A stretch of DNA of 64,000 bases from an uncultured Clostridia bacterium (GTDB lineage Bacteria; Bacillota; Clostridia; Peptostreptococcales; Anaerovoracaceae): positions 186,001 through 250,000 of the forward strand of contig CAKQHH010000001.1 of the NCBI GenBank assembly GCA_934234035.1, read 5' to 3'. Positions 18,189-26,709 of the stretch are shown here, piece after piece (within the stretch, counting starts at the first letter, position 1; each line of letters starts with the position of its first letter). The translations under genes and the position numbers were made by a program. The notes under the pieces are model-generated. The model was not told where the DNA came from. It ran no database searches and worked only from the letters and a program-made list of their open reading frames with translations.

Positions 18189-19703
18189 TTAAACCTCCAG
18201 TTCCCGAATCTTCCGAACCAGCTCGTCCTCCCGGTCGTTCAGCAGCAGCTCCTTATTGTATTTATAGTAGCTCTCCGACCCGTACGTTCCGATGTATCCG
18301 GCGCTTTCTCGGTTTTCCGTCAGGGAAGTGACAAAAATAATCATTTGGTTCTCCCCATAGGCGTCCCGGATAAAATCAAATGCGGCTTCCAACCGGTTTC
18401 CGGCTTCTCCCGCCAGTTTCTTTCGTTCTGCCTGATTCGGCGCGATAAATTCTCGAATCAGAGACACCGGATCCGATGCCGTTCCATCCATGGAATCCCT
18501 CTGCAGGGTGAGAGACAGCTCCTCCAGGTATTTCAGATGGAGTTTCTCCAGCCGAAGCTCCTTGGCGGAAACGGATTTGGATTTTCTCTCCCGGCGAAGA
18601 TTTGCACGGATGTTCTCTTCCATCTCCCGCAGAATTTCCACCGCCTCCGGCACGGACGCGGCCGCCAGCCGGCGGTTGTTTTCTTTTATGGACAGGAGAA
18701 AGCGATTCAGCGCTTCGCCGCACTCGTTGACCTTTCGGAAATCCCCGGAGAGCGAGTCCATCAGAAGGCGAATCACGGTAATCCGTTCGTCGAAGGAAGA
18801 TTCCTGCGCCCTCGTCCGAACGCCGTCCTCCACCGCACCTTTCAGAATATCGTCGATGCGGTAATCCTTCCGGTAGCGATAGAACAGGTCGTAGTAGGCG
18901 GAAAAATCCCGGGCGATCCGTTCGTTCTGAACGTACTGACGGATCAGCTCCAAGTTCACCGGAATGTCGTGTTCCTCGTAGAGCTTCATCATGTCGGACA
19001 GATCCACCCAGCTCCGGGCGGTGACGAATTCCTTCCCGTCCACCGTCGTCTCCACGGAGTAGAAATCATCTTTTTTTATTTCCAAATAGGTCAGCACCGC
19101 AGTGTGCACCTCCTGGTTCTGGGCGTACTTCCACCAAGCACCGAAATCCGGCTCCACATCGATTCGCTTCAGGCGGTCCAGCGTCGCCAGGTCGAACTCC
19201 CGCACGGAGTTGTTGTATTCCGGCGGATTTCCGGCGGTGACGATGACCCAGCCGTCTGGAATGGAGTGGCGTCCGAACACCTTGTACTGCAGAAACTGCA
19301 GCATAGACGGCGCCAGCGTCTCCGATACGCAGTTGATTTCATCCAGGAAGAGGATGCCTTCCTTCTTTCCCGTTTCTTCCATCACGTCGTACAGGCTGGC
19401 GATGATTTCACTCATGGTGTATTCCGTAGTCCGATACTTCCGGCCGCCGTATTCCTTGTCCGCAATGAACGGCAATCCCAAAGCACTCTGCCGGGTGTGA
19501 TGGCTCATGGAATAGGACACCACCGCGATGTTCATCTCCTCCGCTACCTGATTCATGATATCCGTCTTTCCGATTCCCGGAGGACCCATGAGAAAAATCG
19601 GCCGCTGCCGCTCCACCGGAATTCGGTATTCCCCGAACTCGTCCTTCGACAGATAGGAAATTACCGCATATTTTACTTGTTTCTTTGCTTCTTCAATATT
19701 CAT
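18189..19703 (-). CDS. MoxR-like AAA ATPase
   Basis: The 504-residue protein has a P-loop GPPGIGKT at residues 40-47, Walker B ILFLDEIN with D121/E122, and sensor-type segment WVIVTAGNPPEYN, as in MoxR/CoxD ATPases that remodel proteins together with a VWA partner. The C-terminal half is helical and charged without a domain I recognise. I chose the ATG at 19703 (GGAGG six bases before); it overlaps the end of the VWA gene by 11 bp. Its neighbours are the VWA/metallopeptidase-like protein upstream and the LRR protein downstream, so the three probably form one chaperone-like complex. Confidence 0.85.
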   Translation of the reverse strand: MNIEEAKKQVKYAVISYLSKDEFGEYRIPVERQRPIFLMGPPGIGKTDIMNQVAEEMNIAVVSYSMSHHTRQSALGLPFIADKEYGGRKYRTTEYTMSEIIASLYDVMEETGKKEGILFLDEINCVSETLAPSMLQFLQYKVFGRHSIPDGWVIVTAGNPPEYNNSVREFDLATLDRLKRIDVEPDFGAWWKYAQNQEVHTAVLTYLEIKKDDFYSVETTVDGKEFVTARSWVDLSDMMKLYEEHDIPVNLELIRQYVQNERIARDFSAYYDLFYRYRKDYRIDDILKGAVEDGVRTRAQESSFDERITVIRLLMDSLSGDFRKVNECGEALNRFLLSIKENNRRLAAASVPEAVEILREMEENIRANLRRERKSKSVSAKELRLEKLHLKYLEELSLTLQRDSMDGTASDPVSLIREFIAPNQAERKKLAGEAGNRLEAAFDFIRDAYGENQMIIFVTSLTENRESAGYIGTYGSESYYKYNKELLLNDREDELVRKIRELEV

Positions 19704-21051
19704 CCTTGCCTCCAAATACCACTTTCATTCCCCAGGAAGGAACCTTCGCTTCCGATGCCGCCGCATCGTCTTCAAAAATAAACGCCGTATCGTAGGGCGG
19801 TTTCCGGCGGGGAAAAATGCCTTTTCCATCGGTAAAGTACAGCACGCCCTGAAGGTGCCGAAATTCCCCTCGCTCTACCAGATTGTTTATATAATGGAAG
19901 GCCGGCCGATAATCCGTGCCTCCCAGACCTTTCAGTTCCATGTTTTCCAGATACCGGTGCACGTCCTCCCGGGTGCGAAGGATGCGGTCTTCCTGCACCG
20001 CCGCATCGCACTGAATCAGGTGGATGTTGAACCGGTTCTTGATTTCCCGGCTTTCCTGCAGCAGGTCGAAGGTACGCTGCACGAAACGCTCCACCAGTTT
20101 CCCTTGGGTGGACGCCGACGTATCGATGACGATGACGAAATTCGATATAGTTCGTTCATCGGCGTATTCCAACGGTTCCACCAGCGGCATATCGCCGTAC
20201 AGCTCCAGCCCGTAGGTGTAGAAGATGTAATCGAATTCACTGTCATCCACCTTCAGGTTCTCCCGGAACAGGGTGAACTTCCGAAGAAAGGTGCTGTAAT
20301 CCATATGCTTTTCCGTTCGTGCATTGAGAGCGGAAAGCAGCTCTCCCCGTTCCGCGCCCCGCTCTTCCGTCTCCAGCGAGATTTTCACCATCTGGGCAAT
20401 ACGGTCCCAGTCCGGTTCTTCGGTCTCCTGCCGCAGTTCTGCCGAATTCTCCTTCGTTTCTTCCGAATCCTGCGCGTCCTCCGGCTTCAGAAAAATAGAA
20501 TTTGCCGGATACCAAAGACCGTGATCGTCTACCCGAAACAAATCCCCCAGCCGCTGCACTTCTTCCGACTTTCGGTTTCCGGATGCCAGCCACCGATAAA
20601 TTCGCTCCGCAGACAAGCCCTCCGTCTCCCGACGAATTTGAGCCAGCGCCTCCCGCTGTTCTTCCTCCCGGCGGTGCCGGAACGAATCCATCTCAAAGGA
20701 TTGGATCAGCGCTTCCGCCGCCATGTCCGCGGCGATATCCCACAGCTGCCGATCCTCCGGCGGATTCTTATAGTGGCGAAACATGCAGTGGAGCAAAAGG
20801 TGCATATAGGCATGCATCATCTCCGATATCCCGTCTCGCCCTAGTGCGATTACGTAATCCGGAGAATAGTACAGGACCGCACCGTCCGTACCGAACACGC
20901 CCTCCCGGTTCGCATCGCACTTTTCCCGCAACGCAAAAATCGCCGAGTCCATAAAGCGCATGTTGGCAACGATTCGGTCCTTCGCTGCCCGGAGCACTTC
21001 CTCGGCGATTGAAATCATCTGATTCTGTTTTGTCTCTTCATTATTTCTCAT
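19693..21051 (-). CDS. VWA-like protein with N-terminal metallopeptidase-like (DUF2201) domain
   Basis: The 452-residue product opens with a helical domain containing MMHAYMHLLLHCMFRH (H80, H84, H88, an HxxxH pattern) and AADMAAEALIQ, as in DUF2201-type metallopeptidase-like proteins. The middle (about residues 190-260) is acidic. The C-terminal part is a von Willebrand A-like fold with the MIDAS motif start VIDTSAST (DxSxS) and later FTDGKG. Such proteins normally pair with MoxR ATPases, which is the next gene here, overlapping by 11 bp. The ATG at 21051 is the best start with the family-like N-terminus, although no strong SD is present. Substrate and cellular role are unknown. Confidence 0.82.
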   Translation of the reverse strand: MRNNEETKQNQMISIAEEVLRAAKDRIVANMRFMDSAIFALREKCDANREGVFGTDGAVLYYSPDYVIALGRDGISEMMHAYMHLLLHCMFRHYKNPPEDRQLWDIAADMAAEALIQSFEMDSFRHRREEEQREALAQIRRETEGLSAERIYRWLASGNRKSEEVQRLGDLFRVDDHGLWYPANSIFLKPEDAQDSEETKENSAELRQETEEPDWDRIAQMVKISLETEERGAERGELLSALNARTEKHMDYSTFLRKFTLFRENLKVDDSEFDYIFYTYGLELYGDMPLVEPLEYADERTISNFVIVIDTSASTQGKLVERFVQRTFDLLQESREIKNRFNIHLIQCDAAVQEDRILRTREDVHRYLENMELKGLGGTDYRPAFHYINNLVERGEFRHLQGVLYFTDGKGIFPRRKPPYDTAFIFEDDAAASEAKVPSWGMKVVFGGKDEY

Positions 21052-21078
21052 GTAATGATGATACCACAAAATTCCCAT

Positions 21079-21107
21079 TATGCAAGCAACTATACAAATT
21101 TAGTCAA
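21079..21107 (-). promoter_or_regulatory. Possible promoter of the VWA-AAA-LRR unit
   Basis: Minus-strand TTGACT (21102-21107), 17-bp spacer, TGCATA (21079-21084). The -35 overlaps the last codons of the upstream gene. A second -10-like TATCAT lies closer to the ATG; the leader is short in either case. Confidence 0.35.
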
Positions 21108-22725
21108 GTCTGCATTTCGGAAACTCCAGCCATTCCGCCAGTCTATATTCGTATTCCGGAGTTTCGCCCAATTCCGTATATCCGATTTCTTTGGCTAATG
21201 CTTCTAGCTCCTTACGAACTCCTTCAGAAAGAAGAGCCGCAACAGCACCGGTAAGGGCGGTATTTCCCACGTAGTGAATTCGTTCCTGCACTTCTTCCGG
21301 AAGGATTCCCACTCCGGTAAGGTCCTCCGGCGGCAGATGAGATCCGAATTGTCCCGCAATCATCACCTCGTCCAACATGGAAGGCTCCAGTCCGTTGTTC
21401 TCCAGCAGGATTTCGATGCCGGAGCGGATGGCCCCCTTTGCCAGCTGCACCTGACGAACATCCTTCTGGGTAATCTCCACGGAAACCGGGTTCTCCTGAA
21501 GGAACACACTGCGCGTACCGTCCTCCGGATTCACGTGCAGGTATTTTTTTCGTTCATCCCCCTCCGGCAGCCGATCCGGATGCACAAAGGCCCCACTTTT
21601 TCGGAGAACGCCGCATCGAAGGAGTTCCTTAATCCCGGCCAGGATGCCGCTTCCGCAGATTCCCTCCGCCGGGCCGCCGCCAATGACCTTCAGATGAATT
21701 CCGTCCGGCCGTATTTCCACATCTTCAATGGCGCCGGTCTCACCTCTCATTCCCTGATGGATGTTCATTCCCTCCAGGGCAGGTCCGGCGGCACAGGAGC
21801 AGGAATCCATATGTCCTTCCTGCGCCAAAACAATTTCGCCGTTGGTACCGATATCCACAAAGAGCACGTTGCCGGGAAGTTTCTTCAGTCCGCATATGTA
21901 AGCACCGGCGACGATATCCCCGCCGATATAGGCGGACACCGCCGGAATGCAGTAGAGCTCCGCTCCTTCCGGGTTCAAACCGATTTCTCCGGCGAGGCAT
22001 CTTTGCGGTCCCTTCAATACCGGAAGGAACGGGGCCTTGCCCAGAGGCACCGCATCTGCTCCCAGCAGCATGTGTACCATGGTGCAGTTTCCGCTGATTG
22101 CAATTCGCCGAATGCTTTCCCGGAAAAGCTCCTGCCGCCGGCACATTTCCTCAATCAGACGATTCAGATTTCCCACGATAGCTTCCTGCAGTTCTTTCCG
22201 TCCGGATTCCGGATGGTCCTGCTCGTAGCTGATTCGGCTCAGCACGTCCAAACCGAACTTCTTCTGATCGTTTACGGATGCCGCCGTGTCTATCGTTTTC
22301 CCCGTTTCCAGATGAACCAAGCGGCACACCACCGTGGTGGTGCCGACGTCCGCCGCAATGCCGTATTCATCGGGTCCCGCGGCATCTTTCGAATGTTCCG
22401 TTACCCATTCCGGCAAGTGTCCCTCTGCCAGGACGGCATATTCTCTTTCCCGGGAAAGGGTTTCCACTTCCATATCTTGACGGACTCGCACCATGCAGGC
22501 CAAGCGGATTCCCTGCCGCTGCTCTTCCGGTGTCAAAAACATCTTCTCCGTTTTCGAAAGTGCGGACTCTGAAGTATTCAGAATCCGCACCTTGCATTTT
22601 CCACACACCCCTCTTCCGCCGCAGGCGTTGTTCAGCTCGTATCCGCCGCGTATCAGCAGCGTCATGAGGTTCATTCCGACGCCGCACTCCAGGGTGTGAT
22701 TGCCGTTTACTTTTATGAAAGGCAT
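21100..22725 (-). CDS. ASKHA-domain 2Fe-2S protein, corrinoid-protein reductive activator-like (DUF4445)
   Basis: The N-terminal ~80 residues are a plant-type ferredoxin domain with C35, C41, C44 and C77 (ACGGRGVCGKCKVRI). The remainder is an actin-like ASKHA ATPase region with GIAADVGTTTVVCRLV, VDIGTNGEIVLA and GGPAEGICGSGILAG. Family members reductively activate corrinoid proteins of methyltransferase or CO dehydrogenase/acetyl-CoA synthase systems by ATP-driven electron transfer. No corrinoid protein or methyltransferase gene is adjacent; instead it follows an M20 hydrolase by 3 bp. The ATG at 22725 has AAGGAATAGGAT upstream. At 541 residues it has normal length. The partner protein is unknown. 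Confidence 0.85.
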   Translation of the reverse strand: MPFIKVNGNHTLECGVGMNLMTLLIRGGYELNNACGGRGVCGKCKVRILNTSESALSKTEKMFLTPEEQRQGIRLACMVRVRQDMEVETLSREREYAVLAEGHLPEWVTEHSKDAAGPDEYGIAADVGTTTVVCRLVHLETGKTIDTAASVNDQKKFGLDVLSRISYEQDHPESGRKELQEAIVGNLNRLIEEMCRRQELFRESIRRIAISGNCTMVHMLLGADAVPLGKAPFLPVLKGPQRCLAGEIGLNPEGAELYCIPAVSAYIGGDIVAGAYICGLKKLPGNVLFVDIGTNGEIVLAQEGHMDSCSCAAGPALEGMNIHQGMRGETGAIEDVEIRPDGIHLKVIGGGPAEGICGSGILAGIKELLRCGVLRKSGAFVHPDRLPEGDERKKYLHVNPEDGTRSVFLQENPVSVEITQKDVRQVQLAKGAIRSGIEILLENNGLEPSMLDEVMIAGQFGSHLPPEDLTGVGILPEEVQERIHYVGNTALTGAVAALLSEGVRKELEALAKEIGYTELGETPEYEYRLAEWLEFPKCRLD

Positions 22726-22728
22726 ATC

Positions 22729-23988
22729 CTATTCCTTTTCCGCCATCTCGCGCATTGTGCGGTACAGGGTTTCCGTACCTTTCTGCAGGTCTTCGCAGTC
22801 CGTCCATTCTTCCGGCACATGGCTTCTGCCGTCCTTGCTCGGTACGAAAATCATGGCGGTTCGTGCGATGGAGGCCATTACCATGGCATCGTGTCCCGCA
22901 CCCGAAAGGAGGTGCCATGTCCGGATGCCGGCTTTGTGGGCGTTCTCTTCAATCATTTCCCGGATTTCTTCGTCCATTTCCACCTGGTTGGCATGGACCT
23001 TCTGTTCCTTCGTATAGGACAGGCCCTCCGAGTCCCGTACGCTCTTATCCAGAGATTCCCAGAACACCTTCAGCACCCGGTCCACATTGGAAATCTTCCG
23101 GCTTCGGCAGTCCACTTTAATCCAAGCATCTTCCGCCACGATGTTAAACGCACCCGGTGCCACGTGCACTTCGCCGCAGGTGAACACGGTGTTCTCACCG
23201 ATCTCTTCTGCCTTCTCTGTTGCCGCCGTTACTGCTCTTGCCACGGCCAAGAATGCATCCGCCCGCATGTTCATCGGGGTGTTACCCGCATGATCCGACC
23301 GTCCGTGTACATGCACCTCAAAGCATCGGAATCCGACGATGGAGTCCACGATGCCCACCTTCACATCTTCTTTCTCTAGAATCGGTCCCTGTTCGATATG
23401 AAGTTCCAGGAACGCTTCGATATCTTCCGGCTTTCTCTGTGCCGTTTCAATCGCATTCGGGTCCAATCCGTATTCCTTCATCGCTTCGGCTAGAGTTACG
23501 CCGTTTTCATCCCGATGTTCCAGTTCATCCGGATATAATTTTCCGCACATGGCTCTGCTGGCCATCAATCCGGAACCGAAACGACCGCCTTCTTCCTCCG
23601 GAAGAGCGACGAACTCAATGCTTCTCTTCGGGCGGAACCCCTCGTCATGCATCGTTCTCGCCACTTCCAGCGCCGCAACCACGCCGGCCGTGCCGTCATA
23701 ACGACCGCCTGTTTTTACCGTATCGAAATGGCTGCCCGTCATGATAATCGGAAGCTCCGGATTCGTTCCTTCCAACCGTCCGATTACCGTGCCAACGGCA
23801 TCTTCCCGGATTTCCAGACCTGCCTGCTCCATCTCCCGCTTGATGTAATCCCGCGCCTGCGCAAATTCTTTGGTGTAGGTGTAGCGGGTACATCCGATAG
23901 TCTTCACGCTGCTGTAGGAGCCCAGGGTGTCAATATCCTTCTGAATTCGATCCGCGCGCGTCCGATGTTCTTCATAATTGTGTTCCAT
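22729..23988 (-). CDS. M20 family amidase/N-carbamoyl-amino-acid hydrolase (AmaB/allantoate amidohydrolase type)
   Basis: Zinc hydrolase of 419 residues that would cleave a carbamoyl or ureido group from an N-carbamoyl amino acid or an allantoate-like substrate. Metal-site motifs are present in order: TGSHFDTVKTGGRYDG, LPEEEGGRFG, ELHIEQGPILE, and the lid/dimerisation segment HGRSDHAGNTPM. GAGHDAM lies near the C-terminus. The ATG follows GAGAGG. It leads a two-gene unit with the ASKHA protein, which hints at a purine or hydantoin degradation context, but no other such gene is close. Exact substrate cannot be told from sequence. Confidence 0.88.
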   Translation of the reverse strand: MEHNYEEHRTRADRIQKDIDTLGSYSSVKTIGCTRYTYTKEFAQARDYIKREMEQAGLEIREDAVGTVIGRLEGTNPELPIIMTGSHFDTVKTGGRYDGTAGVVAALEVARTMHDEGFRPKRSIEFVALPEEEGGRFGSGLMASRAMCGKLYPDELEHRDENGVTLAEAMKEYGLDPNAIETAQRKPEDIEAFLELHIEQGPILEKEDVKVGIVDSIVGFRCFEVHVHGRSDHAGNTPMNMRADAFLAVARAVTAATEKAEEIGENTVFTCGEVHVAPGAFNIVAEDAWIKVDCRSRKISNVDRVLKVFWESLDKSVRDSEGLSYTKEQKVHANQVEMDEEIREMIEENAHKAGIRTWHLLSGAGHDAMVMASIARTAMIFVPSKDGRSHVPEEWTDCEDLQKGTETLYRTMREMAEKE

Positions 23989-24025
23989 TTTTCTAACCTC
24001 TCTTGTCTCAATATTTCCACCGGCT

Positions 24026-24031
24026 ATTATA
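24026..24031 (-). promoter_or_regulatory. Extended -10 promoter of the M20-ASKHA unit
   Basis: Minus-strand TATAAT preceded by TGG, giving an extended -10, 38 bp before the ATG. No good -35 is seen. Confidence 0.5.
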
Positions 24032-24053
24032 CCAGTATTCTACAAAAAATGAA

Positions 24054-24079
24054 AATCGGATTCCCGAAAGAATCCGATT
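24054..24079 (-). terminator. Terminator after the XRE regulator
   Basis: Nine-base perfect stem AATCGGATT with an 8-base loop, followed on the minus strand by TTCATTTTTTG. It begins 18 bp beyond the stop codon of the regulator and lies just upstream of the M20 promoter. Confidence 0.75.
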
Positions 24080-24096
24080 CCAAACCGTTGAATTAA

Positions 24097-24324
24097 CTAC
24101 TCGATTACCAACAAGTCATCTAGAGTGACTTTGTACAATTTCGCCAGGATTACGATATTGTCCAGCGAAGGCAGTGCCTGACCCCGCTCCCATTTGTATA
24201 TCGCCTGAGCCGAAATCAACCCAATCTGATGCTGAATGTCCTGAACCGAAAAGTTGTGCTCTTTTCGGATTCGCTTTAACTGCTTTCCTGTAGCATCGAC
24301 ATTGATATGTGGTAAATTCCCCAT
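24097..24324 (-). CDS. XRE-family helix-turn-helix regulator
   Basis: Small DNA-binding protein of 75 residues made almost wholly of a Cro/CI-type helix-turn-helix (about residues 14-68: LKRIRKEHNFSVQDIQHQIG, then AIYKWERGQALPSLDNIVIL, ending TLDDLLVIE). The ATG at 24324 follows GGGGGTG; an ATG ten codons upstream is possible but lacks a clear binding site. It has its own promoter and terminator and stands alone, so its targets are unknown; it may regulate itself or the neighbouring M20 unit. Confidence 0.85.
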   Translation of the reverse strand: MGNLPHINVDATGKQLKRIRKEHNFSVQDIQHQIGLISAQAIYKWERGQALPSLDNIVILAKLYKVTLDDLLVIE

Positions 24325-24358
24325 AGCTACACCCCCATTATCAAATAACTTCATTCAT

Positions 24359-24386
24359 ATTATACCCCCCCAATTTTAAAAATCAA
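24359..24386 (-). promoter_or_regulatory. Promoter of the XRE regulator
   Basis: Minus-strand TTGATT (24381-24386), 16-bp spacer with a run of G, and TATAAT (24359-24364). Confidence 0.65.
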
Positions 24387-24464
24387 GTGTTAATTCCTTA
24401 GAATTTTAAAATTTTTTGGATAAAATGATTTTAAGTCGCCGCTTTTCCCTTTAAAATAAAAGAA

Positions 24465-24495
24465 AAAAAGCGGTAAATGTTTTCAACCGCTTTTT
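24465..24495 (-). terminator. Intrinsic terminator after the two-helix membrane protein
   Basis: Stem AAAAAGCGGT with an 11-base loop; on the minus strand it runs into a T-rich tail TTTTTTTCTTTT. It lies 46 bp beyond the stop of the 24541 gene. Confidence 0.75.
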
Positions 24496-24540
24496 CATTC
24501 TACATTTTTCGTCTTAAATTGTATTTCGAAAAACAATTAA

Positions 24541-25029
24541 TTATTTTTCGGATTCTTCTTTAGATTCCTCTTTCGAAGCAGTCTCTTCTTCCTTCACTTC
24601 AGTCTCTTCCGCTTCCTTCAGCTCTTCCGCCGCTTCCTCTTTCTCTTCGGACGCCTTTGCTTCCTTTACACTTGCTTTTGCGGCCTTCTTCTCCGCTTTC
24701 GCAATCTTCTTCGCTTCCTTCGCTCTCAGGATGGCCTTGGACTCCGCCTCGGAGAGGTAGTTGTCCGGATTTGCTTTTCTCACTTCATTGTAGATCTTTG
24801 CTGCCGCAAACACCAGAATCGCGTATACCAGATATACCAGGCACTGAGTCAGGATGTAACCGATGGCGGTGCCAAAGTTAGACATGAAAGATGTGCCGTA
24901 CTGGGAGAAGTAGTTGGTCAGATAGGTAATCGTGCTGTACAGCATGTACACGGTGTATACCGCCAGCAGTCCGGAGATTACATACAGTGTGGTAGCGAAT
25001 TTGGATTTCTTAAGCAGTTTCTTTTCCAT
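24541..25029 (-). CDS. Membrane protein with charged Lys/Glu/Ala-rich C-terminal tail, unknown function
   Basis: No family is recognised. The 162-residue product has two membrane helices (about residues 12-35, LYVISGLLAVYTVYMLYSTI, and 55-80, YILTQCLVYLVYAILVFAA). A strongly charged tail from residue 90 on is first Ala/Lys-rich, then Glu-rich to the end, low-complexity and probably an extended or helical cytoplasmic arm. The start is the ATG at 25029 behind GAGG; an upstream ATG would add nine residues. It is monocistronic by the flanking terminator. Confidence 0.7.
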   Translation of the reverse strand: MEKKLLKKSKFATTLYVISGLLAVYTVYMLYSTITYLTNYFSQYGTSFMSNFGTAIGYILTQCLVYLVYAILVFAAAKIYNEVRKANPDNYLSEAESKAILRAKEAKKIAKAEKKAAKASVKEAKASEEKEEAAEELKEAEETEVKEEETASKEESKEESEK

Positions 25030-25126
25030 TGAATTCAGTCCTCTTTCTATTTTCATAAAAATACAATTAATATATCAATACCGCCGATTGGCCGATATTT
25101 CGTGAATGATGGGCGAGCATTTCCGG

Positions 25127-26536
25127 TTATTCCATCTGGGTCAGGAACGCTCTGTAGCAGCGGTAGGCCTCATAGACGTCCGCTTTGCTGGAAACCTCCC
25201 ACGGCGAATGCATGCACAGGATGGCCACCCCGCAATCGATGACTTCCATACCGTAGTTGGCCATGATATAGGCAATGGTTCCGCCGCCGCCGGCATCCAC
25301 CTTACCCATTTCCGCCGTCTGGAATTGAACATTCGCGTCTCCCAGCACTCGGCGAATCTCCGCAATGTATTCCGGATTGGCGTCGCTGGAATTTCCCTTT
25401 CCACCGGACCCGGTGAATTTGTTGAACACCGGGCCTTTGCCCATGTATGCGGCATTCTTCGTTTCAAACACGGAGGCGTACAGCGGATCGTACGCAGCGC
25501 TCACATCGGAAGAAAGCATTTTGGAGTTCTGAAGCGCACGGCGAAGGGAGATGCTGTCCGTATGTCCCAGAAGATGAAGCACCTCTGCCGTCGCATTCTC
25601 AAAGATTCTGGAATGCATGCCGCTGGCGCCTACGCTGCCGATTTCTTCTTTATCCACAAGAATACAGCAGGCGGTGCGCTCCGGTGTCTCCCCTTCATCC
25701 AGAAATGCCATCAGGGATGTGAATGCGCAGATTCGGTCATCCTGACCGTAGCCGATAATCATGCTCCGGTCAAAGCCCAGTTCTCTGGCTCTGCCCGCCG
25801 GCACCACTTCCAGCTCCGCAGAAATGAAATCCTCTTCTTCAAAGCCGTACTCTTCTTCCAGAATTCGGCAGATATTCGCGGTAATGGTGTCCTTCTTCTC
25901 TTTCTTTTCTTCTTCGCTGTCCGTTTCTCCCTGCGGGATGCTTCCAATCAGGATGTCCAGGGATTCCCCTTCCACAACCTTCGAAGCGGTTTTCGTCAGC
26001 TGTTCCCGAGACAGGTGAATCAGCAGATCCGAAACGGTAAATACGGGATCCGTATCCTTCTCTCCTACGGAAATGTTCACCCGGCTGCCGTCCTTCCGAA
26101 CCACAACCCCGTGAATCGCCAGAGGAATCGTCACCCACTGGTATTTCTTGATGCCGCCGTAATAATGGGTATCCAGATATGCGAATCCACCGTTCTCGTA
26201 CAGCGGATTCTGCTTCACATCCATCCTCGGTGAATCGATATGCGCCCCCAGAATGTTCATTCCGGCTTCCATGGGCTCCTTACCGATATGATACAGAACG
26301 ATCAGCTTCTCGTTATACATATAGTACACCTTGTCACCGGCGGTCAGAGGCTCTCCCTTCTGCACCAAATCCCGGAGGTTTCGGTATCCCTGTTCTTCCG
26401 CCATGGAAACAGTCAAACGGGCACTCTCCCGTTCCGTCTTTCCTTTATCCAAGCAAGTCATATACCGGCTGCACACCGAAGCCATCTCTTTCTCCTGCTC
26501 CGGAGAATATCGATTCCACAAAACTTCTTTTTGCAT
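25127..26536 (-). CDS. M18 family aminopeptidase
   Basis: Dinuclear-zinc aminopeptidase that removes N-terminal amino acids from peptides in the cytoplasm. The M18 ligand motifs are visible: GAHIDSPRMDVKQNPLY, YYGGIKKYQW, VDKEEIGSVGASGM, and CMHSPWEVSSKADV near the C-terminus. The 469-residue length fits the bacterial M18 class with its inserted middle domain. Start choice: ATG at 26536, or the GTG two codons upstream, which stands at a better distance from AGAAAGG. It is divergent from the thioesterase gene across a short intergenic region containing tandem repeats. Confidence 0.9.
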   Translation of the reverse strand: MQKEVLWNRYSPEQEKEMASVCSRYMTCLDKGKTERESARLTVSMAEEQGYRNLRDLVQKGEPLTAGDKVYYMYNEKLIVLYHIGKEPMEAGMNILGAHIDSPRMDVKQNPLYENGGFAYLDTHYYGGIKKYQWVTIPLAIHGVVVRKDGSRVNISVGEKDTDPVFTVSDLLIHLSREQLTKTASKVVEGESLDILIGSIPQGETDSEEEKKEKKDTITANICRILEEEYGFEEEDFISAELEVVPAGRARELGFDRSMIIGYGQDDRICAFTSLMAFLDEGETPERTACCILVDKEEIGSVGASGMHSRIFENATAEVLHLLGHTDSISLRRALQNSKMLSSDVSAAYDPLYASVFETKNAAYMGKGPVFNKFTGSGGKGNSSDANPEYIAEIRRVLGDANVQFQTAEMGKVDAGGGGTIAYIMANYGMEVIDCGVAILCMHSPWEVSSKADVYEAYRCYRAFLTQME

Positions 26537-26590
26537 ATACACATAAACCTTTCTATAAAGTAACGTCCCAATTTGCCTTACACGCGCAAC

Positions 26591-26644
26591 TTTCAAGATA
26601 GCATTCATGCGTACGAATGTCAAGATTGCGTTCTCGCGCGTTCA
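26591..26644. repeat. Two tandem 27-bp direct repeats between divergent genes
   Basis: Copies at 26591-26617 and 26618-26644 share the frame TxTCAAGATxGCxTTCxxGCG, about 18 of 27 bases identical. They sit between the M18 gene (minus) and the thioesterase gene (plus), directly upstream of the plus-strand promoter. Likely a binding site for a regulator, inferred from position. Confidence 0.5.
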
Positions 26645-26645
26645 G

Positions 26646-26674
26646 TGTCATAATTATAGGAGACAAACTATAAT
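26646..26674 (+). promoter_or_regulatory. Promoter of the thioesterase gene
   Basis: TGTCAT (26646-26651), 17-bp spacer, TATAAT (26669-26674); leader about 30 nt. Overlaps the downstream edge of the tandem repeat. Confidence 0.55.
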
Positions 26675-26709
26675 TCAAGCTTAAAGACTTCAGAAACACG
26701 AGGTAAATT

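Noticed and set aside
24465..24495. Small RNA gene in the AT-rich gap between the XRE and membrane-protein genes
   Set aside because: The hairpin fits a simple terminator of the neighbouring gene; no independent promoter.
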